Shown in pieces: positions 1 to 9,952 of a stretch of 64,000 nt of DNA. How positions within the stretch are numbered: the stretch's first letter is position 1; every line of letters begins with the position of its first letter. The DNA lies in NCBI RefSeq assembly GCF_030252185.1, contig NZ_CP126970.1, positions 682,001 to 746,000 on the forward strand, in the 5' to 3' direction. This DNA comes from Corynebacterium suedekumii (GTDB lineage: Bacteria > Actinomycetota > Actinomycetes > Mycobacteriales > Mycobacteriaceae). The translations under genes were made by a program, and so were the position numbers. Under the pieces are notes generated by a model, which saw only the letters and a program-made list of their open reading frames with translations, searched no databases and was not told the origin of the DNA.

Positions 1-1
1 G

Positions 2-238
2 CTCGGCTGGGGACTGCCCGCGGCCCTGGCCGCCTCCAGCGTGCTGCGCGGTAGCTACCACCTCTACCAGGGGATCTCGGCGGGCTTCGGCAACATCATC
101 ATGGGCGTAGTCTACGGCTGGTTCTACTGGCGCACGGGACGGGTGTGGCCGCTGGTCATCGCCCACTTCCTCATCGACGCCGTCGCCTTCGTCGGTTACT
201 CCGCCCTCGGCGGTGACCTGTCTGTGCTGGGCCTGTGA
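2..238 (+). CDS. CPBP-family intramembrane protease, C-terminal fragment
   Basis: The window opens inside this gene, so only the last 78 codons are present. The residues RGSYHLYQG followed about 35 residues later by IAHFLIDA match the second and third conserved motifs of CPBP (CAAX protease and bacteriocin-processing) membrane proteins, which carry the Arg/His and His residues of the intramembrane metalloprotease site. The segment between them is hydrophobic, consistent with membrane helices. Substrate unknown. It lies 51 bp upstream of the LCP gene on the same strand. Confidence 0.75.
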   Translation, partial: LGWGLPAALAASSVLRGSYHLYQGISAGFGNIIMGVVYGWFYWRTGRVWPLVIAHFLIDAVAFVGYSALGGDLSVLGL

Positions 239-276
239 GGTGTGCGGGTGTGTCGCCTGTGACGGGTGTGGGTGGC

Positions 277-282
277 TACGCT
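277..282 (+). promoter_or_regulatory. Candidate -10 element of a leaderless promoter for the LCP gene
   Basis: TACGCT ends 7 nt before the ATG at 290, the spacing expected when transcription starts at the start codon. There is no Shine-Dalgarno sequence before this ATG, which fits a leaderless mRNA. Confidence 0.4.
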
Positions 283-289
283 ATGACGC

Positions 290-1640
290 ATGACTGATCG
301 CGAGCGGCGCCATGACCGACAGCGGCCCCTGCCCGACGACATCGTCCGGGGCCGCGACGGCAAGCCACTCGTCGACCGCTACGGGCGCCCCGTCCGCCGT
401 CGCCCCACTCCGCCGCGGCAGGAGGATCCCTGCCGCACCCCGCAGCGTCGGCCCCGCCGGCAGGAGCCGACGTGGTCGGAGCGCCCGCGGGTGGAGGCAC
501 CTCGCGCTGTGCCGCCCCGGGCCGATCAGACCCGCTACGACATGCCCCGCCAGGCACCGTCCGGCCGGCCCGGTGAACGCCCCGGTGAACGCCCCCGGCA
601 GTACGTCCCGCCCCGCCAGCCGGTTCCCGAGCGTCGTCCGCTTCCCCCCGCAGCCGCAGCAGCCGGTCGAGGTACCGCGACGGATCAGCCGTCGCACCGC
701 CGCCGGCGCCGCCGGACATTCCGGAGGTGGCCGACGCTTCCGCGCCCCCGGGTGCCTCGGCGCGTTCGGCTGGGTCGTCGCCATCGTTCTCGTGCTCACC
801 CTCGCGGTGACGCTGTGGGCCGACGCCCAGCTCAACCGCGTCGAATCCACCCCGTCCCAGCAGGTGGCCGACACCCGCGGCACCAACTGGCTGCTCGTCG
901 GCTCGGACTCCCGGCAGGGGCTTTCCGACGAGGACGTCGACCGCCTGGGCACAGGCGGTGACATCGGCGTCGGCCGCACCGACACGATCATGCTGCTGCA
1001 CATCCCCACCGGTGGCCAGGCGCGCCTCGTCTCCCTGCCGCGGGACAGCTACGTCACCATCCCCGGTTACGGGGAGGACAAGATCAACTCCGCCTTCACC
1101 TACGGCGGGCCGACGCTACTGACCGCCACCGTCGAACAGGCCACCGGCCTGCACATCGACCACTACGCCGAGATCGGCATGGGTGGACTGGCCAATGTCG
1201 TCGACTCCGTCGGCGGGGTCGAACTGTGCCCCGAGTACCCCATCGACGATCCCCTGGCCAACCTCAACATCCAGGCGGGCTGTCAGGAGATGGACGGCCC
1301 GACCGCCCTGGGATACGTGCGCACCCGCGCCACCCCGATGGGCGATCTCGACCGGGTGGACCGGCAGCGGGAGTTCTTCGCCGCGCTCATCGACACGATG
1401 ACCAACGCCTCCACCCTCCTCAACCCGGTCCGGATCGTTCCACTGGTCACCAGCACCGCCCGGTCCTTCACCGTCGGCGACGGCGACCACGTGTGGCACC
1501 TGGCCCGCGTCGCCCTGGCCATGCGCTCCGGTGTGGAGACCGAGACCGTGCCTGTCGCCGGATTCGCCGACTACGCCGTGGGCAACGTCGTCCTGTGGGA
1601 CGAGGCCGGCACGCAGGCGCTGTGGGACTCGATGAAGTAG
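290..1640 (+). CDS. LCP (LytR-CpsA-Psr) family cell-wall ligase, apparent N-terminal frameshift
   Basis: LCP proteins transfer lipid-linked glycopolymers (arabinogalactan in corynebacteria) to peptidoglycan on the outer face of the membrane. The LCP domain is intact: LVGSDSRQG, RTDTIMLLHI, LVSLPRDSYV, KINSAFTYGG and the Arg-rich GYVRTRATP...DLDRVDRQREF segment, after one transmembrane helix (VVAIVLVLTLAVTLW). The natural N-terminus is MTDRERRHDRQRPLPDDIVR from ATG 290, a charged Arg/Pro-rich cytoplasmic tail, but it is in a different frame from the TM and LCP domain. Removing one C from the C6 run at 644-649 joins the two into a 449-residue protein (RPLPPQPQQPVEVPRR across the joint). The later ATG at 312 gives an unlikely N-terminus. 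The position beside GDPD, the pyruvate-kinase-like gene and ldh resembles the C. glutamicum region with cg3210. Confidence 0.85.
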
Positions 1641-1653
1641 ACGGGAAACAGTG

Positions 1654-1686
1654 AAGGGGAGTGCGCGGATGCGCACTCCCCTTTCT
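1654..1686 (+). terminator. Rho-independent terminator after the LCP gene
   Basis: A perfect 13-bp stem (1654-1666 with 1671-1683, loop GGAT) is followed by a T-rich stretch. It lies 14 bp after the LCP stop and just before the end of the convergent DUF5926 gene, so it may serve both strands. Confidence 0.85.
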
Positions 1687-1704
1687 TCGGCGTCGCCGTG
1701 ACGC

Positions 1705-2619
1705 CTACCGGATGGTCACCTGACGGGACTTGATGTTCTGCAGCTGCTTGCGCTCGTCGGCGCTGAGCTGGGCGTCGTTGTCCAGTTCGGCGGCGATGGC
1801 CTTGTCCAGGCGGGCGAGTTCATCGTCGTACTCGCCGCTGGTGACGGTCGGGTCGAGGTCGAAGACGGGGACGAGGATGCCGTGGGTGCGGAACACACCG
1901 GCGAACTTCGTGTCCTCGCCGAGGTTGAGCTCACCGCGGGCGGCGATGCGGGCCAGGGCGTTGAGCAGGGCGTCCTCGTTGTCGTCGGTGCGGACCCAGC
2001 GGATGTGGGCCTTGCCACTGCCCGGGTCGACCCACCACACGGCGCCGGGGACGTCGGCGTCGACGCGGTGGGACTCCACGACGGCGTCGTTGGCGGTCTG
2101 CAGGGCCTGCGCGGTCATGGCGTCGAGGGTGCTGCCCTCCGGGAACCACCAGTTGAAGTCCTGGTGTTCGGTGATCTCCAGCTCCGCGTCGGCGGCGATG
2201 AGGTCGGTGAGCTTGGGCTCGCTGCCGTCGGCGACGGCGGAGTCGAGGGTGGAGCCGGGGGCGGCGTCCTTGACCCAGGCGAGGGCGTAGGCCAGGTCGC
2301 GGCCGGGGTTGTGGCTGCGGGACTGGGTCTGCAGGGCCACGAAGGCGTCGCCGTTGTCACGCACCATCGCCGGGCCGCCACCGGGGAGGACGGTGGCGAC
2401 GTAGACGTCACGGTCGACGCCGGTGATGTCCAGCTTCGCGACGGCCGAGGGCACGAACTCCTGCAGCGCCACCAGGTCCGCCTCGGCGGCGAGGCCGCCG
2501 TAGGGGCGGGGATCGCGGTCCAGGGCGGCGCGCTCGGCGGCACGGGCGGCAAGCTTGGCCTGCCGGCGGCTCATGCCCTCGGGCAGAACCTCATTGTTCT
2601 TCTTGTTCTTCTTGGCCAT
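1705..2619 (-). CDS. DUF5926 family protein
   Basis: A 304-residue soluble protein with the conserved actinobacterial start MAKKNKKNNEVLPEGMSRRQAKLAARAAERAALDRDPRPYGG, typical of DUF5926. No catalytic motif is recognisable and the function is unknown. I chose ATG 2619 over the in-frame TTG at 2628 because family members begin MAKK. It starts 18 bp after the GDPD stop, so it is probably the last gene of the operon ldh / pyruvate-kinase-like / GDPD / DUF5926, although ldh is separated from the next gene by about 100 bp. Confidence 0.8.
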   Translation of the reverse strand: MAKKNKKNNEVLPEGMSRRQAKLAARAAERAALDRDPRPYGGLAAEADLVALQEFVPSAVAKLDITGVDRDVYVATVLPGGGPAMVRDNGDAFVALQTQSRSHNPGRDLAYALAWVKDAAPGSTLDSAVADGSEPKLTDLIAADAELEITEHQDFNWWFPEGSTLDAMTAQALQTANDAVVESHRVDADVPGAVWWVDPGSGKAHIRWVRTDDNEDALLNALARIAARGELNLGEDTKFAGVFRTHGILVPVFDLDPTVTSGEYDDELARLDKAIAAELDNDAQLSADERKQLQNIKSRQVTIR

Positions 2620-2637
2620 GGCGTCCAAGATACCGGC

Positions 2638-3357
2638 TCACCCGGTGCCGAGGACGCTCAGTGCCAGTTCGGGCTCGTCGGTGGCGATGATGTCCACACC
2701 CGCATCGCGGGCCCAGCGCATGTCGGCGGGTTCGTTGACGGTCCACATGTACGTCGGGACGTCGTAACGCCCGATGAGGCCGGGGTTACGGTGGGCGCGG
2801 GCGAGGGAGAGCCCCAGGCCGGTGGGGCTGCCGGGGTGGGTGTCCACGGGGTTGAGCCAGCGTTCGATCTTGCGCCGCAGGTGGATGCGGTCGATCTGCG
2901 GAGCCAGGTGATGCATGCGGACGATGGCGGAGGCCGCGAAGGACATGACGTGGATCCGGGGGTCATCGGCCAGACCCCGGTGCTGGAGGCAGCGGATGAC
3001 CTGCTCCTCGAGGATGCGGCCGTAGCGCATGGGGTGCTTGGTCTCGATGTAGATGTGCTTGTCGTCGTGCTCGGTGACCATGTCGAGCAGGTCGCCGAGG
3101 GTGAGCACCTCCTGCGGGTCGTCGGCGGTGCCGAAGTTGTAGTCCCGCAGGCGGGGCAGGGTATGCGTGGACACGCGGCCCCGGCCGTCGGCGACGCGGT
3201 CGATGACGGGGTCGTGGATGACCACCACCTCGCCGTCGAGGGTCAGGCGGACGTCGCATTCGACGCCGTGGATCGGCAGGTCGAGCGCCGCCTCGAAGGC
3301 GCGGCGGGTCAGCTCGGGGTAGCGGGCGGAGTACCCGCGGTGGGCGACGATCCTCAT
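2638..3357 (-). CDS. Glycerophosphodiester phosphodiesterase
   Basis: Hydrolyses glycerophosphodiesters to sn-glycerol 3-phosphate and an alcohol. The 239-residue protein is a single GDPD TIM barrel: HRG at residues 6-8, GVECDV with Glu33/Asp35 (metal ligands), HDP at 48-50, YIETK near 110 and a C-terminal TWTVNEP / GVDIIATDEPEL segment. No signal peptide, so it should be cytoplasmic (UgpQ-like). Its ATG overlaps the stop of the upstream pyruvate-kinase-like gene as ATGA, indicating translational coupling. Confidence 0.92.
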   Translation of the reverse strand: MRIVAHRGYSARYPELTRRAFEAALDLPIHGVECDVRLTLDGEVVVIHDPVIDRVADGRGRVSTHTLPRLRDYNFGTADDPQEVLTLGDLLDMVTEHDDKHIYIETKHPMRYGRILEEQVIRCLQHRGLADDPRIHVMSFAASAIVRMHHLAPQIDRIHLRRKIERWLNPVDTHPGSPTGLGLSLARAHRNPGLIGRYDVPTYMWTVNEPADMRWARDAGVDIIATDEPELALSVLGTG

Positions 3358-5246
3358 TCCGAGACCGCTTCCTGGGGAACCCAGCTGCCGATACGGCGCA
3401 GCAGCTGGCGGTTCTTCCGCTGGGACCGCCCCAGCTTCTTGGACAGGGTCTCCAGGATGCGGATCGCGTCGGTGATGTGCGGGCCCTTGTTGAGCATGAC
3501 CGCCTCACTGCGCAGGGCGTAGCCGGCGTCGGTGATCTCCGCCCGCGACGGCAGGCCCGACTTGGCCAGATTCTCCAGGACCTGGGTGGCGGTGATGGTG
3601 GGCACGTGCGCGGCCTCCGCCATCTGGGCGATCAGGCGCGGGACCTCGGCCATCCGCTCGAAGCCGAGTTCGACGGCGAGGTCACCGCGGGCGATCATGA
3701 TGCCCAGGTTGGCGTGGCGCATGCCCTCGAGCAGGACCTGGGCGAGGTTCTCGTAGGCGGGGATGGTCTCGATCTTGAGCACCAGGCCGAGCCCGCGCAC
3801 CCGCTCCGGGTCCTCGGATTCGCCGGCGATCTGCTCGAGGGTGTCCAGGAGGAACGCGACGTCCGCGGCGTTACGGATGAAGGAGACGTTGGCGATCTCC
3901 GCGTGCGCCGCCACGAAGCGCAGTGCCTCGATGTCCTCGTCCGTCAGGCTCGGCAGCGGCAGGTCGGTCTCGGGGAGGTTGATGCCCTTGTAGGCGGCGA
4001 GGTTGGTGCCGTTGCCGCTGGCGTAGGTCACCTCCAGGGTGATGCGGGTGTGGCCGTCGGCGTCGACCTGCTTGTCCAGGGCGGTGGCGGCGATGGACCC
4101 GTCGTCGAAGAGGACCCGCTGGCCGACCTCGATGGCGGCGACCGCCTCGGGGAGGGTGCAGCTGATCGTCGGGGTCCATCCCGGCGCGGGTTCGGCGGGT
4201 GCCTGGTCGTCGGTGAGGATGAGGTGGTCGCCGACGTGCATGCGCAGCTTCTGCTCGGTGGCGGGCACCCCACTGACCCGGGTCTTCTCCCAGTCGTGCT
4301 CGAGGAGGGTGGAGTTGGAGATGTAGGCGTTGCGCTGGCCCTCCGCGAGGACGGCTGCGGGCACCCCTGCACCGTCCTCTCCCGGGATGACCCGGGTGAC
4401 GGTGAACTGGCGCTTCGCGTCGCGGTTGTCGTGGAGGTTGATGGTCGAGTCCACCTCGAGGCGGGACAGCCAGGCGGGGTCGACCTGCAGCGGCAGGGTG
4501 GGGCGGCCGGGCAGCTCGGGGATGGGCGGGACCTCCGCGCCGACCGGGGTGAGCCACAGCTTGGCGGGCGTGAGGACGTGCCCGGTCTCCAGGCGGGTGA
4601 CGCGGGCGCGGCCGACCTCGGGGCCCGGCGCGATGGCCCCGGTGCGCACCTTCGGGCCGGCAAGATCCATGGCTACCTTGACCTCCCGGCCGGCCTCCTC
4701 GGCGGCGGTGTGGACGTGGTCGATCATCCGGGTCCACACCTCGGGCCCGTCGTGGGCGCAGTTGATGCGGGCCAGTTCCATGCCGGCCTCGACGAAGCCG
4801 CGGACGAGGTCGAGGTCGTCGCCGGCCTCGGTGGGCAGGGTGACCATGATGCGGGAGTGGGTGTCCTCGGAGGAGTGCCCGAAGAGGAGGTCGGCGTGGT
4901 CCTCGAGGATGTCGTCGGCGAGGGCGAAGGCGTCGCTGACCTCGGAGCCGGCGAATCTGAGGTCCTCGCCGGCGTAGGCGGACAGGACGTTGCGGGCGGC
5001 CTGGAGCCGGGGCAGGACGGCGGGTTCGGTGGTGGTCAGGCGGGTGGCGCCGATGGCGGCCAGTCCGCCCTGGATCTTGCGGATGTCGTGGCGCCGCAGT
5101 TCCAGGTAGTGGACGAGGTTGCGGGCGCCGTGGCGGTGGGTCTCGGCGACGCGGGAGATGGCCTCCGACTGGCGGTCGGCCGCCTTCTCCAGCGTGTCGA
5201 TCAGTGCATCGACGTCCTCGATGAGTTCTGTCAGCCTGGCGTCCAC
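3354..5246 (-). CDS. Pyruvate kinase-like protein (PK barrel without the C-terminal regulatory domain)
   Basis: A 630-residue protein. Roughly residues 1-110 are a helical, charged N-terminal extension absent from ordinary pyruvate kinases. A PK catalytic barrel follows, with RINCAHD, VKVAMDLAGPKVRTG, LVLKIET (catalytic Lys), IMIARGDLAVELG and ITATQVLENLAKSGLPSRAEITDAGYAL. The sequence ends soon after AVMLNKGPH, so the allosteric C domain is missing. I chose GTG 5246 because AAGGA lies 7 nt upstream; a longer ORF runs back into the ldh region but is low-complexity shadow sequence. C. glutamicum has a second pyruvate-kinase-like gene next to ldh, matching this layout. Whether it has pyruvate kinase activity cannot be told from sequence. 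Confidence 0.85.
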   Translation of the reverse strand: MDARLTELIEDVDALIDTLEKAADRQSEAISRVAETHRHGARNLVHYLELRRHDIRKIQGGLAAIGATRLTTTEPAVLPRLQAARNVLSAYAGEDLRFAGSEVSDAFALADDILEDHADLLFGHSSEDTHSRIMVTLPTEAGDDLDLVRGFVEAGMELARINCAHDGPEVWTRMIDHVHTAAEEAGREVKVAMDLAGPKVRTGAIAPGPEVGRARVTRLETGHVLTPAKLWLTPVGAEVPPIPELPGRPTLPLQVDPAWLSRLEVDSTINLHDNRDAKRQFTVTRVIPGEDGAGVPAAVLAEGQRNAYISNSTLLEHDWEKTRVSGVPATEQKLRMHVGDHLILTDDQAPAEPAPGWTPTISCTLPEAVAAIEVGQRVLFDDGSIAATALDKQVDADGHTRITLEVTYASGNGTNLAAYKGINLPETDLPLPSLTDEDIEALRFVAAHAEIANVSFIRNAADVAFLLDTLEQIAGESEDPERVRGLGLVLKIETIPAYENLAQVLLEGMRHANLGIMIARGDLAVELGFERMAEVPRLIAQMAEAAHVPTITATQVLENLAKSGLPSRAEITDAGYALRSEAVMLNKGPHITDAIRILETLSKKLGRSQRKNRQLLRRIGSWVPQEAVSE

Positions 5247-5343
5247 GTGCCGTCCTTCGTCAGTGGGCCCGTCCCCGGGCCGGGGTTGCTCCGTACCCTC
5301 CTCATTGTGCCCGCGTTCCGGTGGGCGGGCATCTCGAGCGGAC

Positions 5344-6297
5344 TCACTGCCGCGGGAAGAACTCCTCCTGGATGGCGCGCAGGGTGTCCACGGAGTGGCG
5401 GAATCGTTCGGACTCGTGCTCGTTGAGGTCGAGTTCGACGACGCGGGCCACGCCGGTGCGGTTGATGATCGCCGGGGTGCCGATGTAAACGTCGTCGACC
5501 CCGTACTCACCCTCCAGGTAGGTCGACACCGGCAGCGCGACGTCCTGGTTCCGGATGATGGCCTTGGTGATCCGCGCCAGGCCCATGCCGATGCCGTAGG
5601 AGGTGGAGCCCTTGGCGTCGATGATCTCGTAGGCGGCGTCGCGGGTCTCCTCGAAGATCCGCTCGATCCGCTCGCCGAAGTCGGGTTCCTTGGCGGCGCG
5701 CACGCTCAGCGGCACGCCGGCGACGGTGGCGGAGGAGACGACGGGCAGCTCCGTGTCGCCGTGTTCGCCGATGATGTAGGCGTGGATGGACATCGGCGAG
5801 GTGTGGTCGAGTTCACCGAGCATGAAGCGGTAGCGGGCGGAGTCGAGGATGGTGCCGGAGCCGATGACCCGGTGGTGGTCGAGGCCGGAGTACTTCCACA
5901 CCCCATAGGTGAGCAGGTCGACGGGGTTGGTGGCCACGATGATGATCCCGTCGAAGCCGTTGGACATGATCTCGTCGGTGATGGACTTCATGATGTTCAT
6001 GTTCTTGTCCACCAGCTGCAGGCGGGTCTCGCCCGGCTTCTGGGCGGCGCCGGCGCAGATGACCACGATGGCGGCGTCCTCACAGTCGGCGTAGGTGCCC
6101 TCGGTGACGCGGGTGCGGGAGCCGGCCCACACGACGCCGTGGTTGAGGTCCATGACGTTGCCGCGGAGCTTCTTCGCGTCGATGTCGATGATGGCCAGGT
6201 GGTCGACGGTGCCCTGGTTGACCAGTGCGTAGGCGTAGGCCACGCCCACGTCGCCGGCGCCGATGAGCACCACTTTGTTGCCGATGGTCTTGCGCAT
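5344..6297 (-). CDS. ldh: L-lactate dehydrogenase
   Basis: Reduces pyruvate to L-lactate with NADH in the cytoplasm. The 317-residue protein has the Rossmann motif GAGDVG at 13-18, the NAD-selecting acidic segment [16 protein letters not shown], and the catalytic [14 protein letters not shown] motif with the active His. The N-terminus aligns without extension. AAGGA precedes the ATG. The gene next downstream is the pyruvate-kinase-like gene, which could link pyruvate formation and reduction. Confidence 0.96.
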   Translation of the reverse strand: MRKTIGNKVVLIGAGDVGVAYAYALVNQGTVDHLAIIDIDAKKLRGNVMDLNHGVVWAGSRTRVTEGTYADCEDAAIVVICAGAAQKPGETRLQLVDKNMNIMKSITDEIMSNGFDGIIIVATNPVDLLTYGVWKYSGLDHHRVIGSGTILDSARYRFMLGELDHTSPMSIHAYIIGEHGDTELPVVSSATVAGVPLSVRAAKEPDFGERIERIFEETRDAAYEIIDAKGSTSYGIGMGLARITKAIIRNQDVALPVSTYLEGEYGVDDVYIGTPAIINRTGVARVVELDLNEHESERFRHSVDTLRAIQEEFFPRQ

Positions 6298-6338
6298 GAG
6301 ATCCGATCCTTAGGATGGGGGTGGAACTGCCTCGTCCC

Positions 6339-6344
6339 ATTATC
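6339..6344 (-). promoter_or_regulatory. Candidate -10 element of ldh
   Basis: On the minus strand GATAAT lies 41 bp before the ldh ATG, in the 100-bp divergent gap. No good -35 is seen, as expected for an activated or repressed promoter. C. glutamicum ldhA is controlled by SugR, LldR and RamA, but I cannot place their sites with confidence. Confidence 0.35.
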
Positions 6345-6384
6345 CACTGACCTGCACCGCGCTGCAGGACGCCTGATCCTCTGC

Positions 6385-6390
6385 CACACT
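6385..6390 (+). promoter_or_regulatory. Candidate leaderless -10 element of the alpha/beta hydrolase
   Basis: CACACT ends 7 nt before the ATG at 6398 and no Shine-Dalgarno sequence is present. Confidence 0.3.
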
Positions 6391-6397
6391 CGGGCGC

Positions 6398-8229
6398 ATG
6401 AGGCTTCATCGTCGGCTCGCGCTCCGGGCCCTGTCGGTCGCCGTCACGGGGGCCGCCCGCGGTGCGTTGTTCGCTCTCGATGTGGCCCATGACCTCACGC
6501 CGGGGGTGCGGATGACGCGGCGTCGTCGCCTGCCACGCAGCCTGTTCGCGGGCGTCCTCGGCGCGGAGGTGGCCACGTGGTGGGCGGTGTCGCCGTCGCT
6601 GCTGCCGCGCCCGTGGTGGGTGACGGCGGCGAACGTGGCCATCTGTCAGGGCGTCGGGCACGTGGTGGCCACCGGCCTGTCCTTCAGCGTGTCCCGGACC
6701 TTCGACCGGTTCGGGCGCCGCCCGCACTACCTCATTACCGTGGCGTCGATGCAGCTCACGCACGCCACGTTGGCGGCGATCACCACTGCGGCGATCGCGC
6801 TGAGCCTGCGCCGTCAGCCGGAGCAGGCGCGCCTCGTCGACCTCGGCGGGCGTCGCGGCGCGCGCCACGCGCTCATCGGGGGTGTCGTGGGTACCGCCGG
6901 TTACGGTGCGCTGCTGCTGCTTGGCGACGCCGCCCAGGTCAGCGTCGACCGCCTCGGCGCGCGGCTGTCCCGCTACATGCCGATCTGGGTGAGCTGGCCC
7001 TGGCCGCCGGCCTGGTCGGCTATCTCGCGGCGCTGCTCAGTGACCGGGTCCTGGTCCGCCGGACCCTGCACACGCTCTCCCGCAACGCCGCCGAGCTCAA
7101 CCGGTCCGTCTTCCCCGGGACGATGATGCCCTGGGAGCCGGAGCGTTCCGGAAGCCCCTGGTCGTATGAGGCGTGGTCGAGCGTCGGGGCGCAGGGCCGG
7201 GCGGTCCTGGCGCTCGGCCCCCGGGCCCGCGACATCACCGACGTCACCGGGCTGGCGGAGGTCCACGAACCCATCCGCATCTTCGCCGGGCTGGTGCCGG
7301 GCCGGTCGCTGGCCGCGTCGGCACGACGGGTGCTCGCGGAGATGGACCGGACGGGGGCGTTCCGACGGGACACCATCGTCATCCAGACCTCCGCCGGCAC
7401 GGGCTGGATCACCGACTGGTCCGTGTGCGCCTATGAATTCCTCACCGGTGGCAACTGCGCGACGGTGTCCATGCAGTACTCCTACCTGCCCTCGGCGGTG
7501 TCCTACGTCATGGACCGTGACTCCCCGATCCTCGCCTCCCGCGAGCTCATCGAGGCGGTGCTCGGCCGTATCGACCAGATGCCCGCCGACGACCGTCCGA
7601 AGGTCTACGTCGCCGGCGAGTCCCTCGGCGGCTACGGCATCGCCGCGTCCTTCGACGACCTGGATGACCTGCTCACGCGTACCGACGGCGCCGTGTTCTC
7701 CGGTTCCCCCCGCTTCACCCGGCTCGTCCGGGAGCTGACCGCCGCCCGGGACGCCGGCACCCCGGAGCGCCTGCCCGTCGTCGACGGCGGGCGACATGTC
7801 CGCTTCGTCGCCCACCCCGATCACCTGCGCAGAAACCACAGTGGCGTGAACTACCCCCACCGTTGGCGCCACCCACGGGCGGTCATCGCCCAGCATGCCT
7901 CCGACCCGATCGTGTGGTGGAATCTGCGTCTGGTGTGGCAGCGGCCCGACTGGCTCACCGAACCCGGCTCCCGTGGCGTGCGGGCGCCCCGCGGGCAGCG
8001 TCTCGACGTCGTCCACGGCATGCGCTGGGTGCCCTTCATCACCGCCTGGCAGGTGGGCCTGGACCAGCTGACCTCACTCCACGTTCCCGGCGGCCACGGA
8101 CACAACTACCACGACGAGATGCTCTGGTACTGGGACGCCGTGCTCGGCGACCACGCGGCGGTACGCATGACCGACGAGATCGCGTCCCGGGCGCGCGAGT
8201 TCATCGTGACGGATTCGGTCAGGAGGTGA
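6398..8229 (+). CDS. Alpha/beta-hydrolase family membrane protein, apparent internal frameshift
   Basis: The first part (from ATG 6398) is a membrane domain with several hydrophobic helices. The second part is an alpha/beta-hydrolase catalytic domain (PF10081 type): IVIQTSAGTGWITDW, MQYSYLPSAVSY, a nucleophile elbow VAGESLGGYG, RFVAHPDHL, and a C-terminal HVPGGHGHNYHDE with a plausible catalytic His. The two parts lie in different frames. Adding one C to the CCC run at 6998-7000 restores a continuous 610-residue protein reading PIWVSWPLAAGLVGYLAALL. The substrate is unknown, likely a lipid or envelope ester. The 3' end overlaps the convergent phoD stop by 11 bp. Confidence 0.8.
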
Positions 8230-9952
8230 CCGCGGCGGTGAGCCGCGCGCCGTCGTAACGCATCCTGGGGCCGTCGTCGACACCGGTGCCGGCGAGGTGG
8301 ACGTCACGGACGCGGTGCCACGCCATGTCCGCACCGTCGGCGGTGACGGTGAGCGTGCTGAAACCGTGGACGTCGAGGTTGACGTGGGTGATGTGGGGAT
8401 TCTGGGCGAGCACGTGACCCTCGGCGGCGCGGGAGACGACGTTGCCCTCCTCGAGCCGGAGAATCTCGTCGACGTTCGGGGCGGTGACGGAGGTGCAGAC
8501 GAGCTCGGCGGCGATGACGCGGTCGTCGATAAGAATGTGGTTCGCCCATTCCGAGTGGATGTCCCCCGTGAGGAACACGGTGCGGCCGTGACCGTGCTGC
8601 GTGCCGAGCTGACCGAGCAGCCGGTCCCGGTCCGCCGCATACCCGTCCCACTGGTCCGCGTTGACCGGGGTACCCGCGATGTCCACGCCGACCATGTCCA
8701 GCAGGGGACGGCGCACCACCTGCTCGACGTTGACCAGGTTGAGCGGGGCCATCATCACCGACGTGCCGACGAGATTCCACCGCACATCCGTCGTGGCCAG
8801 GCGCTGGGAGAGCCACGTGAACTGCTCCGACCCCATGATCGTCCGGTCCGCACTCGTCCGCTGCCCCTGCCGCAGCACCCCCGGCGCGCTCCGGTAGGAC
8901 CGCAGGTCCAGCATGTGCAGCTCCGCCAACCGGCCGAACCGCAGCGTGCGGTAGATGTGACCGCCCCGCGACGGCGACGTGCCCCGCACCGGCAACCACT
9001 CCAGGTAGGCCTGCATCGCGGCGTCCCGCCGGGTACCCCACTCGCCGTGGACGTCGCCGTGGTTGACCGCACCACCCGACCAGGCGTCATTGGCGATCTC
9101 ATGATCGTCCCACGTCACCACCCACGGCGCCGCCGCGTGCGCGTCCTGCAGGGCCGCGTCCCGCCGGTAGTGGCCGTGCCGGGAACGGTAGTCCGGCAGC
9201 GTGCGAATCTCCCAGGTGGGCACATGCGGGCGTACCACCCCGTACTTCCCCGCGTACTCCCCCGACGCGTACTCGTAGATGTAGTCACCCAGGTGGACCA
9301 CCACGTCAATCTCATCCGCCCACGCCCGCCGCGCGATGTCGGAATAGGCGCCGAAGTAGCCGGACTCGAAGTTCGCGCACGAACAGACCGCCAGCCGTAC
9401 CTGCCCGGGTATGGCGTCGTCCGGCGGTGCCGTCCTGGTGCGCCCGAGGCGGGAGACCCGGCCGGCGTGCTCCCCGTCCAGCACGGTGAATCGGTAGAAG
9501 TACACCGTGTCCGGCGCCAGGCCGAAAGGATCGACGTGGACGGTGTGATCCGTCGCGGCCGTCGCGGTGGCGACCCCGCTGCGGACCACCTCCGTGAACT
9601 CCGGGGTGGTGGCGACCTCCCACCCGACCCGCACCGCGGGACCCGCGCCCGATCCCGGTACCGCCTCCGGGGTCGGGGTCACCCGCGTCCACAGGATCAC
9701 CGACGTCGGCAGCGGGTCACCCGAGGCCACCCCGTGCATGAACACATGATGCTCGGCGTCCGCGTATGGCACTGGGGCATGGAGCTCCGCCAGGTCCGCG
9801 TCGGTGTAGGACTGGAGGCCGGTGGCCTGCACCTGACTGAGGGAACTCGGGGCGACCGCGGCGGCACCGGCGATGAGGGAGCCCTGCAACAGGCTCCGTC
9901 GGGTGATCTGCCTGGTGGTCTGCCGCCGGGTCAATTCCGTCACAACCCGCAT
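8219..9952 (-). CDS. phoD: Alkaline phosphatase / phosphodiesterase PhoD, Tat-exported
   Basis: A 577-residue secreted metallophosphoesterase that releases phosphate from phosphoesters. The N-terminus has a twin-arginine signal (TRRSLLQGSLIAGAAAVAPSSLSQVQA). A PhoD-type N-terminal fibronectin-like domain (HGVASGDPLPTSVILWTRVTP) follows, then the catalytic domain with CSCANFESGYFGAYSDIA, VVHLGDYIYEY, WDDHEIANDAW and FLTGDIHSEWANH, the metal-binding Asp, Asn and His residues of the family. I chose ATG 9952, 6 nt after a GGTGGTGGGGG purine run. No Pho box was identified in the 106-bp divergent gap. Confidence 0.93.
   Translation of the reverse strand: MRVVTELTRRQTTRQITRRSLLQGSLIAGAAAVAPSSLSQVQATGLQSYTDADLAELHAPVPYADAEHHVFMHGVASGDPLPTSVILWTRVTPTPEAVPGSGAGPAVRVGWEVATTPEFTEVVRSGVATATAATDHTVHVDPFGLAPDTVYFYRFTVLDGEHAGRVSRLGRTRTAPPDDAIPGQVRLAVCSCANFESGYFGAYSDIARRAWADEIDVVVHLGDYIYEYASGEYAGKYGVVRPHVPTWEIRTLPDYRSRHGHYRRDAALQDAHAAAPWVVTWDDHEIANDAWSGGAVNHGDVHGEWGTRRDAAMQAYLEWLPVRGTSPSRGGHIYRTLRFGRLAELHMLDLRSYRSAPGVLRQGQRTSADRTIMGSEQFTWLSQRLATTDVRWNLVGTSVMMAPLNLVNVEQVVRRPLLDMVGVDIAGTPVNADQWDGYAADRDRLLGQLGTQHGHGRTVFLTGDIHSEWANHILIDDRVIAAELVCTSVTAPNVDEILRLEEGNVVSRAAEGHVLAQNPHITHVNLDVHGFSTLTVTADGADMAWHRVRDVHLAGTGVDDGPRMRYDGARLTAAVTS

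Noticed and set aside
644..649. Phase variation by slippage in the C6 run of the LCP gene
   Set aside because: Possible in principle, but similar single-base breaks occur in runs as short as 2-3 bases in four other genes including essential dnaB, which points to consensus error.
1882..3522. A 546-codon open frame on the plus strand across DUF5926 and GDPD, and similar long frames at 3477-5426, 15073-17469, 39009-41513 and 50155-52560
   Set aside because: They are antisense or shifted shadows in GC-rich DNA: Gly/Val/Arg/His-rich, no family match, and the opposite or alternative strand has a recognised protein.
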